A stretch of DNA of 64,000 nucleotides. Origin: RZZS01 sp964491785 (lineage in GTDB: Bacteria > Pseudomonadota > Alphaproteobacteria > Micavibrionales > Micavibrionaceae). The stretch spans positions 1-64,000 of the forward strand of contig CAZBGS010000004.1 of the NCBI GenBank assembly GCA_964491785.1, read 5' to 3'. Below the pieces are notes generated by a model. It was given only the letters and a program-made list of their open reading frames with translations, searched no databases and was not told where the DNA came from. This document shows positions 43,089-50,551 of the stretch, piece after piece. The translations under genes and the position numbers were made by a program. Numbering within the stretch: position 1 is the first letter of the stretch; every line of letters begins with the position of its first letter.

Positions 43089-44799
43089 AATTTTCAGGAA
43101 GCGGGAAGAGCCCCAGGCAACCGCCCTGCAAAAAAGATGGACGCGCGCGGGCAGATCTCCGGTGGGACTCGCCCCGAGAATTCTTGGCGTCAATATCATC
43201 CCCATTCTTATACTGGGGTTCAGCATACTTTACCTCGGCCAGTACAAGGAAAGCCTGGTTCAGGCCGAACTGGAGACACTGAAGGCTCAGTCCCAGCTAT
43301 TCGCGGGAGCAATTGCCGAAGGCGCCGTACGCCCGAATGTTTCCGCAGAAGCGGTAATCTTTCAGGATCCAACCGAGACCGAGGCCCTGATTCCGGAGTT
43401 GTCGAGGCGAATGGTACGGCGTCTGTCGGAGACGACGCAGGCGCGTACGCGGCTGTTCGATGCCGATGGCACACTCGTCGGGGATTCGCATCAGTTGATG
43501 GGGCCAGGGGGGATCGTGCAGATAATCCCGCTGGAGGCGCCGGAAACCAGTGCCGGAATCCAGAATTTGGCACGAAGCATAACAAAGATTTTCTCGACGC
43601 TTTTGCCGCAGAATATCAGTCTGCCGCAACTGCCGCAGGATCGGACGGGCAGGGGGCAGTCATATCCGGACGCGCGCGCGGCGCTGGAGGGGAATATCAG
43701 CGCCTCCGCCTGGCGTAACGCCGACGGAACGATCACGCTTTCGGCGGCGGCGCCGGTGCAGAAGATCAAGCAGGTTCTTGGGGTGGTTCTGCTTACCCGC
43801 GACGGTTCGAAGATCGAGGAGGCGATAGCCGATGTACGCATGGATATCCTGCGCGTTTTCTTTGGAACACTTAGCATCACAATTCTTCTGTCGCTCTATC
43901 TGTCCAGCGTGATCGGCAGGCCGCTCAAGAAGCTGGCGGTCGCCGCGGAATCGGTACGCCTCGGCAAAGGCAGGGGTATGCAGATACCCGATTTGAGCGA
44001 GCGCAGGGACGAGATCGGGGAGCTATCGCTGGCGCTGCGGGAGATGACGGCGGCGCTGTGGAACCGGATGGATACGATCGAGCGTTTTGCCGCCGATGTG
44101 GCGCATGAGATTAAAAATCCACTTACCTCGCTGCGGAGTGCGGTCGAGACGGCGGCGAGGATAAAGGAAAAGGACAAGCGCGACAGGCTGATGGAAATCA
44201 TTCTGCATGACGTACAGAGACTTGACAGGCTGATCAGCGATATTTCCAGCGCTTCAAGGCTGGACGCCGAATTGTCGCGGGAAGAGCTGGGCACTGTGGA
44301 TCTGCGGGATCTGCTGATGCAGTTGCTGGACGCTTTCCGCGAGCCGCTGGAGCGGGCCGAGAAAAATAAAAGGATGCTCAATGTCGGGGTCGAGGAGAAC
44401 AACATCAATCTCGAGTTTTCCGAAGAGGGGCCGATTACGGCGAGCGGAAATCACAGCCGTCTTGCCCAGGTATTCCGCAATCTGATCAGCAACGCGCTGT
44501 CATTTTCGCCTCCGGACGGGGCGGTGACCATCAGGGTCACAAAACAAAAGCGTACGGTGACGGTTGAAATCGAGGATCAGGGGCCGGGGATTCCGGAGAA
44601 CAAGCTGGAGACCATTTTCGACCGTTTCTATTCCGAACGCCCGCAGCATGAAGCGTATGGCAGCCATTCCGGCCTTGGTCTTTCAATCGCCAGACAAATA
44701 GTCGAAAACCATGGCGGACAGCTGTACGCGTCAAATCTGAAAGACAATGACGGCAAGGTTTGCGGCGCAAGATTTACCGTGATTTTAAATTCGATCTGA
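43057..44799 (+). CDS. chvG: Sensor histidine kinase ChvG
   Basis: 580 residues from the ATG at 43057, which overlaps chvI by 32 bases; a later GTG is possible, as the Shine-Dalgarno is weak. Membrane helices near 50-68 and 270-290 flank a periplasmic sensor domain of about 200 residues. Then HAMP (RPLKKLAVAAESVRLGKG), H-box FAADVAHEIKNPLTSLRSAV near residue 350, N-box FRNLISNALSFSPPDG, IEDQGPGIPENK and SGLGLSIARQIVENHGG. ChvG senses acid or envelope signals and phosphorylates ChvI. The usual next gene, hprK, is not here. Confidence 0.9.
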   Translation: MVSAIVTRISEIFRKREEPQATALQKRWTRAGRSPVGLAPRILGVNIIPILILGFSILYLGQYKESLVQAELETLKAQSQLFAGAIAEGAVRPNVSAEAVIFQDPTETEALIPELSRRMVRRLSETTQARTRLFDADGTLVGDSHQLMGPGGIVQIIPLEAPETSAGIQNLARSITKIFSTLLPQNISLPQLPQDRTGRGQSYPDARAALEGNISASAWRNADGTITLSAAAPVQKIKQVLGVVLLTRDGSKIEEAIADVRMDILRVFFGTLSITILLSLYLSSVIGRPLKKLAVAAESVRLGKGRGMQIPDLSERRDEIGELSLALREMTAALWNRMDTIERFAADVAHEIKNPLTSLRSAVETAARIKEKDKRDRLMEIILHDVQRLDRLISDISSASRLDAELSREELGTVDLRDLLMQLLDAFREPLERAEKNKRMLNVGVEENNINLEFSEEGPITASGNHSRLAQVFRNLISNALSFSPPDGAVTIRVTKQKRTVTVEIEDQGPGIPENKLETIFDRFYSERPQHEAYGSHSGLGLSIARQIVENHGGQLYASNLKDNDGKVCGARFTVILNSI

Positions 44800-44804
44800 G
44801 TCGG

Positions 44805-45527
44805 CTATGCGGCAATTGGAAGTTCGGGTCTGTTCCTTCTGAATTTTATTGTAAGGCAATCGACATTGCCAAGTCCGGAAGGAATGTCGGGGTCGTCTTG
44901 GCCGTCGAACATGTTCCACATCTCATGAAAAGAGCCGGGGTAAGCCGATACCCCCGGGATTGTTTTGAATATCAGAGAAAAAACACCGGTTTCTTCAATG
45001 AGATACTCACGGGAAAGTGAAAAAAACAAACCTTTTCGGTTTTGAGTATAGGCAGGATGATTACCTGTCCGACGATGCCATGTTTCCTCTATTGCGTTGT
45101 TTACTGCAAGCTGAAATTCCTTGTTCTTATTATATATCCTGCAAGCAAGCTGTAGTTCATGTCCGTAGTCAGGGTGATGACGCCAATCTTCCCAACGATA
45201 AATTTCAGCACGTGCGGCGGCCAGCCATCCAGAATAGCGGGCAATCCATTCCGATCCTTCCTGCTGTGCACGGGCAAATGCTTCTTTTTCTAAAAGGCCG
45301 TTTTCAAAAATATAATTATTACGTTGCAAGGTGTCGTTCACGAGTACGACAACACGTTTAAACCTGGCATCAGCCCATTCGAGCGTGGCTTTCATCTTGT
45401 TGCCTTCGTGATAGGGATAGCCTACAGAAATCTCAAGCCTTACTGTATCGTGCGAATGCCAGTCAGCTCCTGTCGCCTTGATGGAATAGCTTCCGGTTTG
45501 CGGGGGGTATTGTCTAAAACCTGACAT
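44805..45527 (-). CDS. tRNA-dependent cyclodipeptide synthase (XYP type)
   Basis: 240 residues from the ATG at 45527 (GAGG 9 bases upstream). These enzymes use two aminoacyl-tRNAs to make a diketopiperazine. Numbered from this start: nucleophile Ser34 in LEISVGYPYHEGNK, conserved VNDTLQRNNY at 63-72, Tyr175 and Glu179 in SREYLIEETGVF (same spacing as Tyr178/Glu182 of AlbC), and Tyr196-Pro197 in SAYPGS, the Tyr-Pro pair of the XYP subfamily. Ser+3 is Tyr, not Asn, also as in XYP. Product cannot be predicted. It overlaps the upstream HTH gene by 14 bases and has no oxidase, P450 or methyltransferase neighbour. Converges with chvG, 5 bases apart. Identification is from motifs alone. Confidence 0.8.
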   Translation of the reverse strand: MSGFRQYPPQTGSYSIKATGADWHSHDTVRLEISVGYPYHEGNKMKATLEWADARFKRVVVLVNDTLQRNNYIFENGLLEKEAFARAQQEGSEWIARYSGWLAAARAEIYRWEDWRHHPDYGHELQLACRIYNKNKEFQLAVNNAIEETWHRRTGNHPAYTQNRKGLFFSLSREYLIEETGVFSLIFKTIPGVSAYPGSFHEMWNMFDGQDDPDIPSGLGNVDCLTIKFRRNRPELPIAA

Positions 45528-46146
45528 TTGCCTCACTCTCGACGGCAACAGGTGGAAGTAGCGTCCATTTCAATTCGAAATCCTTTCGCTGGGATTCGGC
45601 CAGTTCGGAATTTTTTATTAATATTCCTGAGGTTCCCATATCCAGCAGAACTTTATCGGCATAAATCAGTTTCAGGTAATTCAGAAAATATTTTTTAGGA
45701 ATCCAGCGATATTCACTAACAGGGCCAATGAGATAAGTATTTCCTTCCTCCACCATTTGTCTCATTTTTATCCCCGCATTACGGATCTTGCGGTATCTTC
45801 CGATTACCTCTGGAAGAGATTTTCTGTCATCAGAGTATTCGATCAGCAATTCCGGATTTTTTGCGTCAAGCAGGGTAAGATATATGTCATCCAACACTTC
45901 AATAAAGAAGTCTTCTCCATCCAGAATGACAAAGGTATTAGCGGCTTTTTCAACCCCGTTTTCAGTCAGCCTGATGCCTCCTGATCCCAAGGCCTTAAGG
46001 ATTTTGTTCTTTGTCCGCTCATTGGGTACGCCGCCATCTTCAATATTCTTTATTCCGTTTACAGACAGGTTGGTTCTTTCAGCCAAGTCCTGGCGTGTCC
46101 AGTTCAACATTGCCCTGGCACCACGTAACTGATCACTGAAAGCCAT
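45514..46146 (-). CDS. XRE-family HTH regulator with unknown C-terminal domain
   Basis: 210 residues. Residues 1-75 form a Cro/cI-type HTH (MLNWTRQDLAERTNLSVNGI, then KNIEDGGVPNERTKNKILKA). Residues 76-210 are a separate mixed alpha/beta region (FVILDGEDFFIEVLDDIYLT; YRWIPKKYFLNYLKLIYADK) that I do not recognise and that may bind a ligand. It overlaps the cyclodipeptide synthase gene by 14 bases, so the two are one operon. It probably controls its own operon and perhaps the divergent small genes at 46306. AT-rich relative to the flanking core genes. Confidence 0.75.
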   Translation of the reverse strand: MAFSDQLRGARAMLNWTRQDLAERTNLSVNGIKNIEDGGVPNERTKNKILKALGSGGIRLTENGVEKAANTFVILDGEDFFIEVLDDIYLTLLDAKNPELLIEYSDDRKSLPEVIGRYRKIRNAGIKMRQMVEEGNTYLIGPVSEYRWIPKKYFLNYLKLIYADKVLLDMGTSGILIKNSELAESQRKDFELKWTLLPPVAVESEANVRF

Positions 46147-46305
46147 AATTAACCACCATAAAACTTCTGATTAATAACATTTTTTACCATGAATATAAGC
46201 TTTAAACAACAAGAAAATATGCTTTTCTAACAATGTTAATATCCTGTTAACCTTTTCATTATAAAAATACCCATACACAAACAAAACTTAGAAAGGGGTA
46301 AAACA
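46147..46305. promoter_or_regulatory. AT-rich divergent promoter region
   Basis: 159 bases between the HTH regulator and the small gene at 46306, strongly AT-rich. It contains the direct repeat TGTTAATATCCTGTTAACC (two GTTAA blocks) and a TATAAA just after it, so operator and promoter probably overlap. GAAAGGGG is a good Shine-Dalgarno for the 46306 gene. Exact promoters not resolved. Confidence 0.4.
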
Positions 46306-46632
46306 ATGACTATTACGGATGACCAATCGGGGCGGCCTGAACATATCGACTATCTGGACGTGAAGGCCGCAAGCGAAGTATCGGAGGATTTGCGTAAGGC
46401 CACCCGCCGGATGCTGAAAGAATACCGGGAATGGCGCAAATGGCGAGAGGCGGTCTTAATGAGATCCTCGCATCTGTTCATGCAGGATGATCTGATGCGC
46501 GAGCAGATAAGGGAGATGTACGGCCTTTACCGCGCTACCCAGGGAGAGTTCTTCAGCCTCTACCGCAGGGCGCTTGCCGTTCACGCCGCCAATGACAGCG
46601 CGCGGGCGAGGCAAAGAAAGGCGAAGTCATGA
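46306..46632 (+). CDS. Small helical protein of unknown function
   Basis: 108 residues, not recognised. Almost entirely charged helix (RKATRRMLKEYREWRKWREA; REQIREMYGLYRATQGEFFS), no membrane segment. A strong Shine-Dalgarno and a four-base overlap (ATGA) with the next gene support coding. It is divergent from the HTH regulator of the cyclodipeptide synthase and may be under its control. Confidence 0.5.
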   Translation: MTITDDQSGRPEHIDYLDVKAASEVSEDLRKATRRMLKEYREWRKWREAVLMRSSHLFMQDDLMREQIREMYGLYRATQGEFFSLYRRALAVHAANDSARARQRKAKS

Positions 46633-46814
46633 GCGCGGCAGATAAAGCGGAAAAGCAATACCGGCAATTCACCGGCAAGCTGGCAACCATTTACGGCCTG
46701 GAGCCGAAAGAGAAATATTTTTGTTCATTGACCAGAAGCGTTCCTTATCAGGATCTGGAAACGGAGATGGATCTGATGCTTGACGCGATCCGTCATCGGC
46801 AGGATCCCAGGTAA
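46629..46814 (+). CDS. Small protein of unknown function
   Basis: 61 residues, starting inside the stop of the 108-residue gene (ATGA), so coupled to it. Helical and charged (AEKQYRQFTGKLATIYGLEP; ETEMDLMLDAIRHRQ). No known domain. The CCCTCTCC palindrome lies 14 bases after its stop. Confidence 0.45.
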   Translation: MSAADKAEKQYRQFTGKLATIYGLEPKEKYFCSLTRSVPYQDLETEMDLMLDAIRHRQDPR

Positions 46815-46827
46815 TTTGCTAATTTAA

Positions 46828-46850
46828 GCCCTCTCCCCGCGGGAGAGGGC
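46828..46850. repeat. CCCTCTCC palindrome, copy 2
   Basis: GCCCTCTCCC-CGC-GGGAGAGGGC, a perfect 10-bp stem. Nearly the same palindrome is at 17571-17593. Both lie just downstream of genes, between convergent or consecutive units, and have no T-tract. Probably a dispersed palindromic repeat that may stabilise transcript ends. Confidence 0.6.
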
Positions 46851-46872
46851 GAAGAAATCGGATTTATTCAAC

Positions 46873-48276
46873 TTAAGTGGAACTCGATCCGATTTCGGAT
46901 CGGATAATCTCCAGGCCTTCTTTCAGGAGGTTGGCGGTGGCGGGGGTGCCGAGGCAGATTCTTACGGCGTGAACAGTGTTGCCGCGGTCGACCGAGAAAT
47001 GGTCGGAGGGAATTACGGACACTTCTTTTTTACGGAGTTCGGCCGCGAATATCCCGGCTCTTAAAGGCTCGGGAAGGTGCAGCCAGAGATGCGGACTTTG
47101 AGGGTGGGTCTGGACGTCAAGGCCCTGAAGTATATCGCAGGCCAGTTTCTGGCGTTTCTCAAGCTCATGGCGGCGCAAGGAGATTATTTCCTTTAACAGA
47201 CCCTTGCCTGTCAGGGAGGCTGCTATCTGGGAAGTCAGGGGGGAGGACATCCAGGAAGTGATTCTCTGCGCCGACAGGGCTTTTTCGTAAAGGGCGGCGG
47301 GCATATTGAGGTAGCCGGTTCGAAGCGAGGGCGCGGCGATTTTGGAAAGACTGGCAATGAAAAACGAGAGTTCCGGCATCAGGCTCGATAAGGGCGGGCG
47401 GGATTTCGCGATCAGCGGAGCGAGAACGCCATCCTCGATCAGATAGACACCGGCATCGGCCAGGATCTCGGCGATTTCTACCCGCCTGCTGATATAGAGG
47501 GTTGAGGTGGTCGGGTTATGAAGGTCGGGAACGAAAAAGGCAGCGGTGACTTTATTGTATTGCAGCATTTCCCGAAGTTTTTCCGGCACTATGCCGCCGC
47601 GATCCATGGGGACGCCTTTGTGACGAAGGTTGAGCTTGCGAAGGGCGCCGGTTACAGCCTGGGAGGTAAATTCCTCGGTGATTACAAGATCGCCGGGGCT
47701 GGTGGCAGCTAGAAGGGAAATGAAACCTGCATGCAAGGCGCCGCAGGTTATCAGGGTCTTGCGATCCTCGCCGGTGGGGCAGCCCAGCGTTCGCAGGAAG
47801 GTTTCGGCCGAATGGACGTGGGGCGGAGCCTGGCTGTTATACTGATACTGCAGCAGTTGCGGCAGAAACGAAAGATCGGCCAGAGTCCTGATTTCATCCC
47901 GCAGAATGCGATCGATCTGTTCCTGCGGCGGCGGGAAATTGTCCGACATGTCGATTATCCGCGACGTCGGGTTCTCGTTCGGCCATTCGGCTGAGCCCGG
48001 GTCGGCCGGGGAGGCCTTAACGAAGGATCCTCGTCCGATTTCTCCGGAGATATAACCTCGCCTCCTTGCTTCGAGATAGGCCTTGTGGACGGTGCCGGTG
48101 TTGCAGCCAAGGAAGTATGAAAGGGGCCTGACGGGGGGCAGCCTGTTTCCGGGTTTCAGGATGCCGCTGCGGATATCATCGCTCATGGCTCCGGCGATCT
48201 GCAAATACAAGGGAATGGCCGAGTTCCTGTCAAGTCTAGGTTTCCAGGAAATTCCCCATTTATTATTGTTCGCCAT
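46873..48276 (-). CDS. MocR-type regulator (GntR HTH fused to aminotransferase fold)
   Basis: 467 residues from the ATG at 48276; a longer in-frame start would run through the operator region. Winged helix at about 20-85 (IPLYLQIAGAMSDDIRSGIL; GCNTGTVHKAYLEARRRGYI) and a fold-type-I PLP domain at about 110-460. The PLP lysine appears intact in FFIASLSKIAAPSLRTGYLN. MocR proteins sense amino acids or PLP through this domain and switch on a neighbouring gene. The divergent gene is an amino-acid racemase, which fits such a circuit. Confidence 0.85.
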   Translation of the reverse strand: MANNNKWGISWKPRLDRNSAIPLYLQIAGAMSDDIRSGILKPGNRLPPVRPLSYFLGCNTGTVHKAYLEARRRGYISGEIGRGSFVKASPADPGSAEWPNENPTSRIIDMSDNFPPPQEQIDRILRDEIRTLADLSFLPQLLQYQYNSQAPPHVHSAETFLRTLGCPTGEDRKTLITCGALHAGFISLLAATSPGDLVITEEFTSQAVTGALRKLNLRHKGVPMDRGGIVPEKLREMLQYNKVTAAFFVPDLHNPTTSTLYISRRVEIAEILADAGVYLIEDGVLAPLIAKSRPPLSSLMPELSFFIASLSKIAAPSLRTGYLNMPAALYEKALSAQRITSWMSSPLTSQIAASLTGKGLLKEIISLRRHELEKRQKLACDILQGLDVQTHPQSPHLWLHLPEPLRAGIFAAELRKKEVSVIPSDHFSVDRGNTVHAVRICLGTPATANLLKEGLEIIRSEIGSSST

Positions 48277-48325
48277 ACAATTCCCGAAATTGTTATGCTT
48301 ACAATATAATTGTTCTATAGATTGT
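48277..48325. promoter_or_regulatory. ATTGT-box operators between MocR gene and racemase
   Basis: Two palindromes with the same half-site: ACAATT-N5-AATTGT (48277-48293) and ACAATATAATTGT (48301-48313), plus a further ATTGT at 48321-48325. All lie between the divergent starts at 48276 and 48371. Repeated half-sites at regular spacing (centres about 22 bases apart) are what a MocR dimer would bind. The second palindrome overlaps a TATAAT-like sequence. Confidence 0.55.
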
Positions 48326-48370
48326 CTGGTTAAGTAAAGTGTTTTTATCTTTTTACAAGGAGATAAAGCA

Positions 48371-49093
48371 ATGAACAAAATGAAGACCATAGGATTAATC
48401 GGAGGAATGAGTTTCGAATCTTCAGCCGAATATTACCGGATAATAAATGAAGAAGTCCGGTGCCGGATGGGGGGTAACAACAGCGCCCGGATAATCCTTT
48501 ACAGCGTCAATTTTCAGGAGATCGAGGATTTGCAGTTTCAGGGGAGTGCTGGCTGGACAAAACTGGAGGAAGAAATGATATCCATTGCTCACAGGCTGGA
48601 AACAGCCGGAGCGGACTGTGTGGCGATTTGCACCAATCTTATGCACCGGACGGCTCCGGCAGTTAAAAAGGAAATATCCATACCGTTAATCCACATTGCC
48701 GAGGAAACTGGCAGGGCAATCGCCGAAGATGGTTTGAAGCGGGTTGGATTGCTTGGCGCGTTGTTTACAATGAAAGAAAATTTTTACAGGGAAACATTGA
48801 AACACAAATTCAATCTGGAGACCCTGATTCCCGAAGAAGCGGAAATGGAGGAGGTCAGCCGGATAATTTACAAGGAATTATGCCAGGGAAAATTCCTGCC
48901 CGAATCGAAGGAGTATTTGCTGGAGGTTGCCGGCAGACTTGGGAAGAACGGGGCGCAGGCGGTTATTCTCGGCTGTACCGAACTGCCTTTGGTATTGAAG
49001 AACGGGCAGGGCGGAATACCTTTTTACGATACGACCGCAATTCATGCCGGGGCGCTTGCCGAGTTTGCGCTTGTTGACTTTGTTCCGGGCTAG
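48371..49093 (+). CDS. Aspartate/glutamate racemase family protein
   Basis: 240 residues, PLP-independent racemase of the Asp/Glu type. IGLIGGMSFESSAEYY at the N-terminus, first catalytic Cys87 in AICTNLMHRTAP, second in VILGCTELPLVL near residue 200. AAGGAG precedes the start. Such enzymes interconvert L- and D-amino acids; the substrate (Asp, Glu or others, as in YgeA) is not predictable here. Divergent from a MocR regulator with shared operators, so probably substrate-induced. It ends 18 bases before the likely rapZ start. Confidence 0.85.
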   Translation: MNKMKTIGLIGGMSFESSAEYYRIINEEVRCRMGGNNSARIILYSVNFQEIEDLQFQGSAGWTKLEEEMISIAHRLETAGADCVAICTNLMHRTAPAVKKEISIPLIHIAEETGRAIAEDGLKRVGLLGALFTMKENFYRETLKHKFNLETLIPEEAEMEEVSRIIYKELCQGKFLPESKEYLLEVAGRLGKNGAQAVILGCTELPLVLKNGQGGIPFYDTTAIHAGALAEFALVDFVPG

Positions 49094-49111
49094 TTGCAAG
49101 ACTTGATTCCG

Positions 49112-49963
49112 ATGGATGTGAACAAGACGCATAAAATGATTGTCGTAACCGGCCTTTCCGGGGCGGGGATGTCTTCGGCGCTGAAAAGCCTTGAGGATCT
49201 CGGCTATGAGGTGATCGATAACTTTCCTCTTTCCATGGTATCTCCGCTGATGGAGGACGAGGGTTCGGCAGGCAGGGCTATGGCTGTGGGAATCGATTCG
49301 CGCACCCGCGGGTTCCAGGCGCAGGCGTTAATCGATATCGCACAGAGATACGGGGCGGAGCTGCTGTTTATCACCTGCGAGGATGCGGTGCTTCAAAAGC
49401 GGTTTACAGAGACGCGCCGCAGGCATCCGCTCGCCAAGGACAGGCCGGTGATCGACGGGATCAGGAGAGAGCGGGAGTTGCTGGAGCCTCTCAGGTCTGG
49501 CGCCGAACATATAATTGACACGACATCTCTCTCGATCCATGACCTGCGGCGGATGATGGAGGAGAGGTTTGCTCTCGGGCGCTCGGGGCTGATGATTACG
49601 GTGATGTCCTTCGGCTACAAAAACGGTCTGCCGCGGGAGGCGGATATCGTCATGGACGTGCGTTTTTTAAGAAATCCGCATTGGGACGAGAGTTTGCGCC
49701 CTCTGACGGGGCAGCATAAAGATGTATGCGCCTATATCGAGAAAGATGAAAACCTTGCGAAATTTTTGGAGAATTTCGAGAAACTTCTTGAAACGGCGCT
49801 GCCTCGCTATGCGCATGAGGGAAAAAATTATCTGACGGTAGCCATCGGATGCACCGGGGGGAAGCACAGATCGGTGTATGTGGCGGAAAGAATCGCAGGC
49901 CAGCTGCGCGAACAGGGACATCAAGTCCACGTCACGCACCGGGACGTTCCCGCGCCAGTCTAG
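49112..49963 (+). CDS. rapZ: RapZ/YvcJ-family nucleotide-binding protein
   Basis: 283 residues from the ATG at 49112; a TTG at 49094 would add six. N-terminal kinase-like domain with the P-loop in TGLSGAGMSSALKSLEDLGY: position 20 is Met where the Walker lysine (sometimes Arg) is expected. YEVIDNFPLSM follows, VGIDSRTRGF near residue 60, and the C-terminal domain has MSFGYKNGLPREADIVMDVR, LRPLTGQ and TVAIGCTGGKHRSV. In E. coli RapZ guides RNase E to the GlmZ RNA. In alphaproteobacteria it normally sits between hprK and PTS genes, which are missing here. Confidence 0.9.
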   Translation: MDVNKTHKMIVVTGLSGAGMSSALKSLEDLGYEVIDNFPLSMVSPLMEDEGSAGRAMAVGIDSRTRGFQAQALIDIAQRYGAELLFITCEDAVLQKRFTETRRRHPLAKDRPVIDGIRRERELLEPLRSGAEHIIDTTSLSIHDLRRMMEERFALGRSGLMITVMSFGYKNGLPREADIVMDVRFLRNPHWDESLRPLTGQHKDVCAYIEKDENLAKFLENFEKLLETALPRYAHEGKNYLTVAIGCTGGKHRSVYVAERIAGQLREQGHQVHVTHRDVPAPV

Positions 49964-50047
49964 AGGCGCGGCTTCGGAGCCGCGGGAGCAGGCCTTGCTA
50001 CCGGCCCCTTGAAAGTGTCGGCGGCGCAGGCGTTGCTGAAAGCATCT

Positions 50048-50437
50048 TTAAACGTTGTCATTTATGTCGCCCTCAAATGTTATAACAGCATTCTCTTTCG
50101 AAATTCCTTCCCCGGTATTGGTGTAGAAAACCACTTTCGATTTTCCGTCCTCGTCCTTGCCGGGGACTGCGTGGAAGTAGGTTCGGGATTTTGTCTCGGA
50201 ACCCAGATCCACCAGTTTTCGCCGTTCGTTGAGCGCGCTTACGAGATTGATTACGCGCTTTTCGGACAGCTCGTGATCTTCGGAAATGTCGACGACAGTA
50301 TATTCGCCGAAAGGGACGTATTCATTAAACTCACCGTCCCAGCGCAGGATCTGGAAAGAGCGTTCGTACATCGGATTTTGCCGGTACGTATATTTCGGGC
50401 GAACTGCCGGTTCGTTGAAATCGTCGATGCTGTTCAT
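50048..50437 (-). CDS. Small acidic protein of unknown function
   Basis: 129 residues, not recognised. Cytoplasmic and acidic, with probable beta-strands (YERSFQILRWDGEFNEYVPF; KSKVVFYTNTGEGISKENAV) and a helix ELSEKRVINLVSALNERRKL. No Cys, no membrane segment. Stands alone on the minus strand between rapZ and ahcY, where PTS EIIA and HPr genes are usual in relatives; it is not similar to either. Confidence 0.5.
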   Translation of the reverse strand: MNSIDDFNEPAVRPKYTYRQNPMYERSFQILRWDGEFNEYVPFGEYTVVDISEDHELSEKRVINLVSALNERRKLVDLGSETKSRTYFHAVPGKDEDGKSKVVFYTNTGEGISKENAVITFEGDINDNV

Positions 50438-50551
50438 CCCTAATCTCTACCAGATCCTTGATGCAAATGCTTGCATTTCCTTCGTCATGCACTTAATTTT
50501 TGGCATGCAAAAGTGAAGATCCGATTAAAATATACACAACAGGAGCAATAA

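Noticed and set aside
49967..49984. Hairpin after rapZ as a terminator
   Set aside because: CGCGGCT and AGCCGCG form a good stem, but no T-tract follows, so termination cannot be claimed.
50438..50551. Possible SAH riboswitch before ahcY
   Set aside because: Only a short AAATGC-TT-GCATTT palindrome is visible. The multi-stem pseudoknot core of the SAH riboswitch could not be found.
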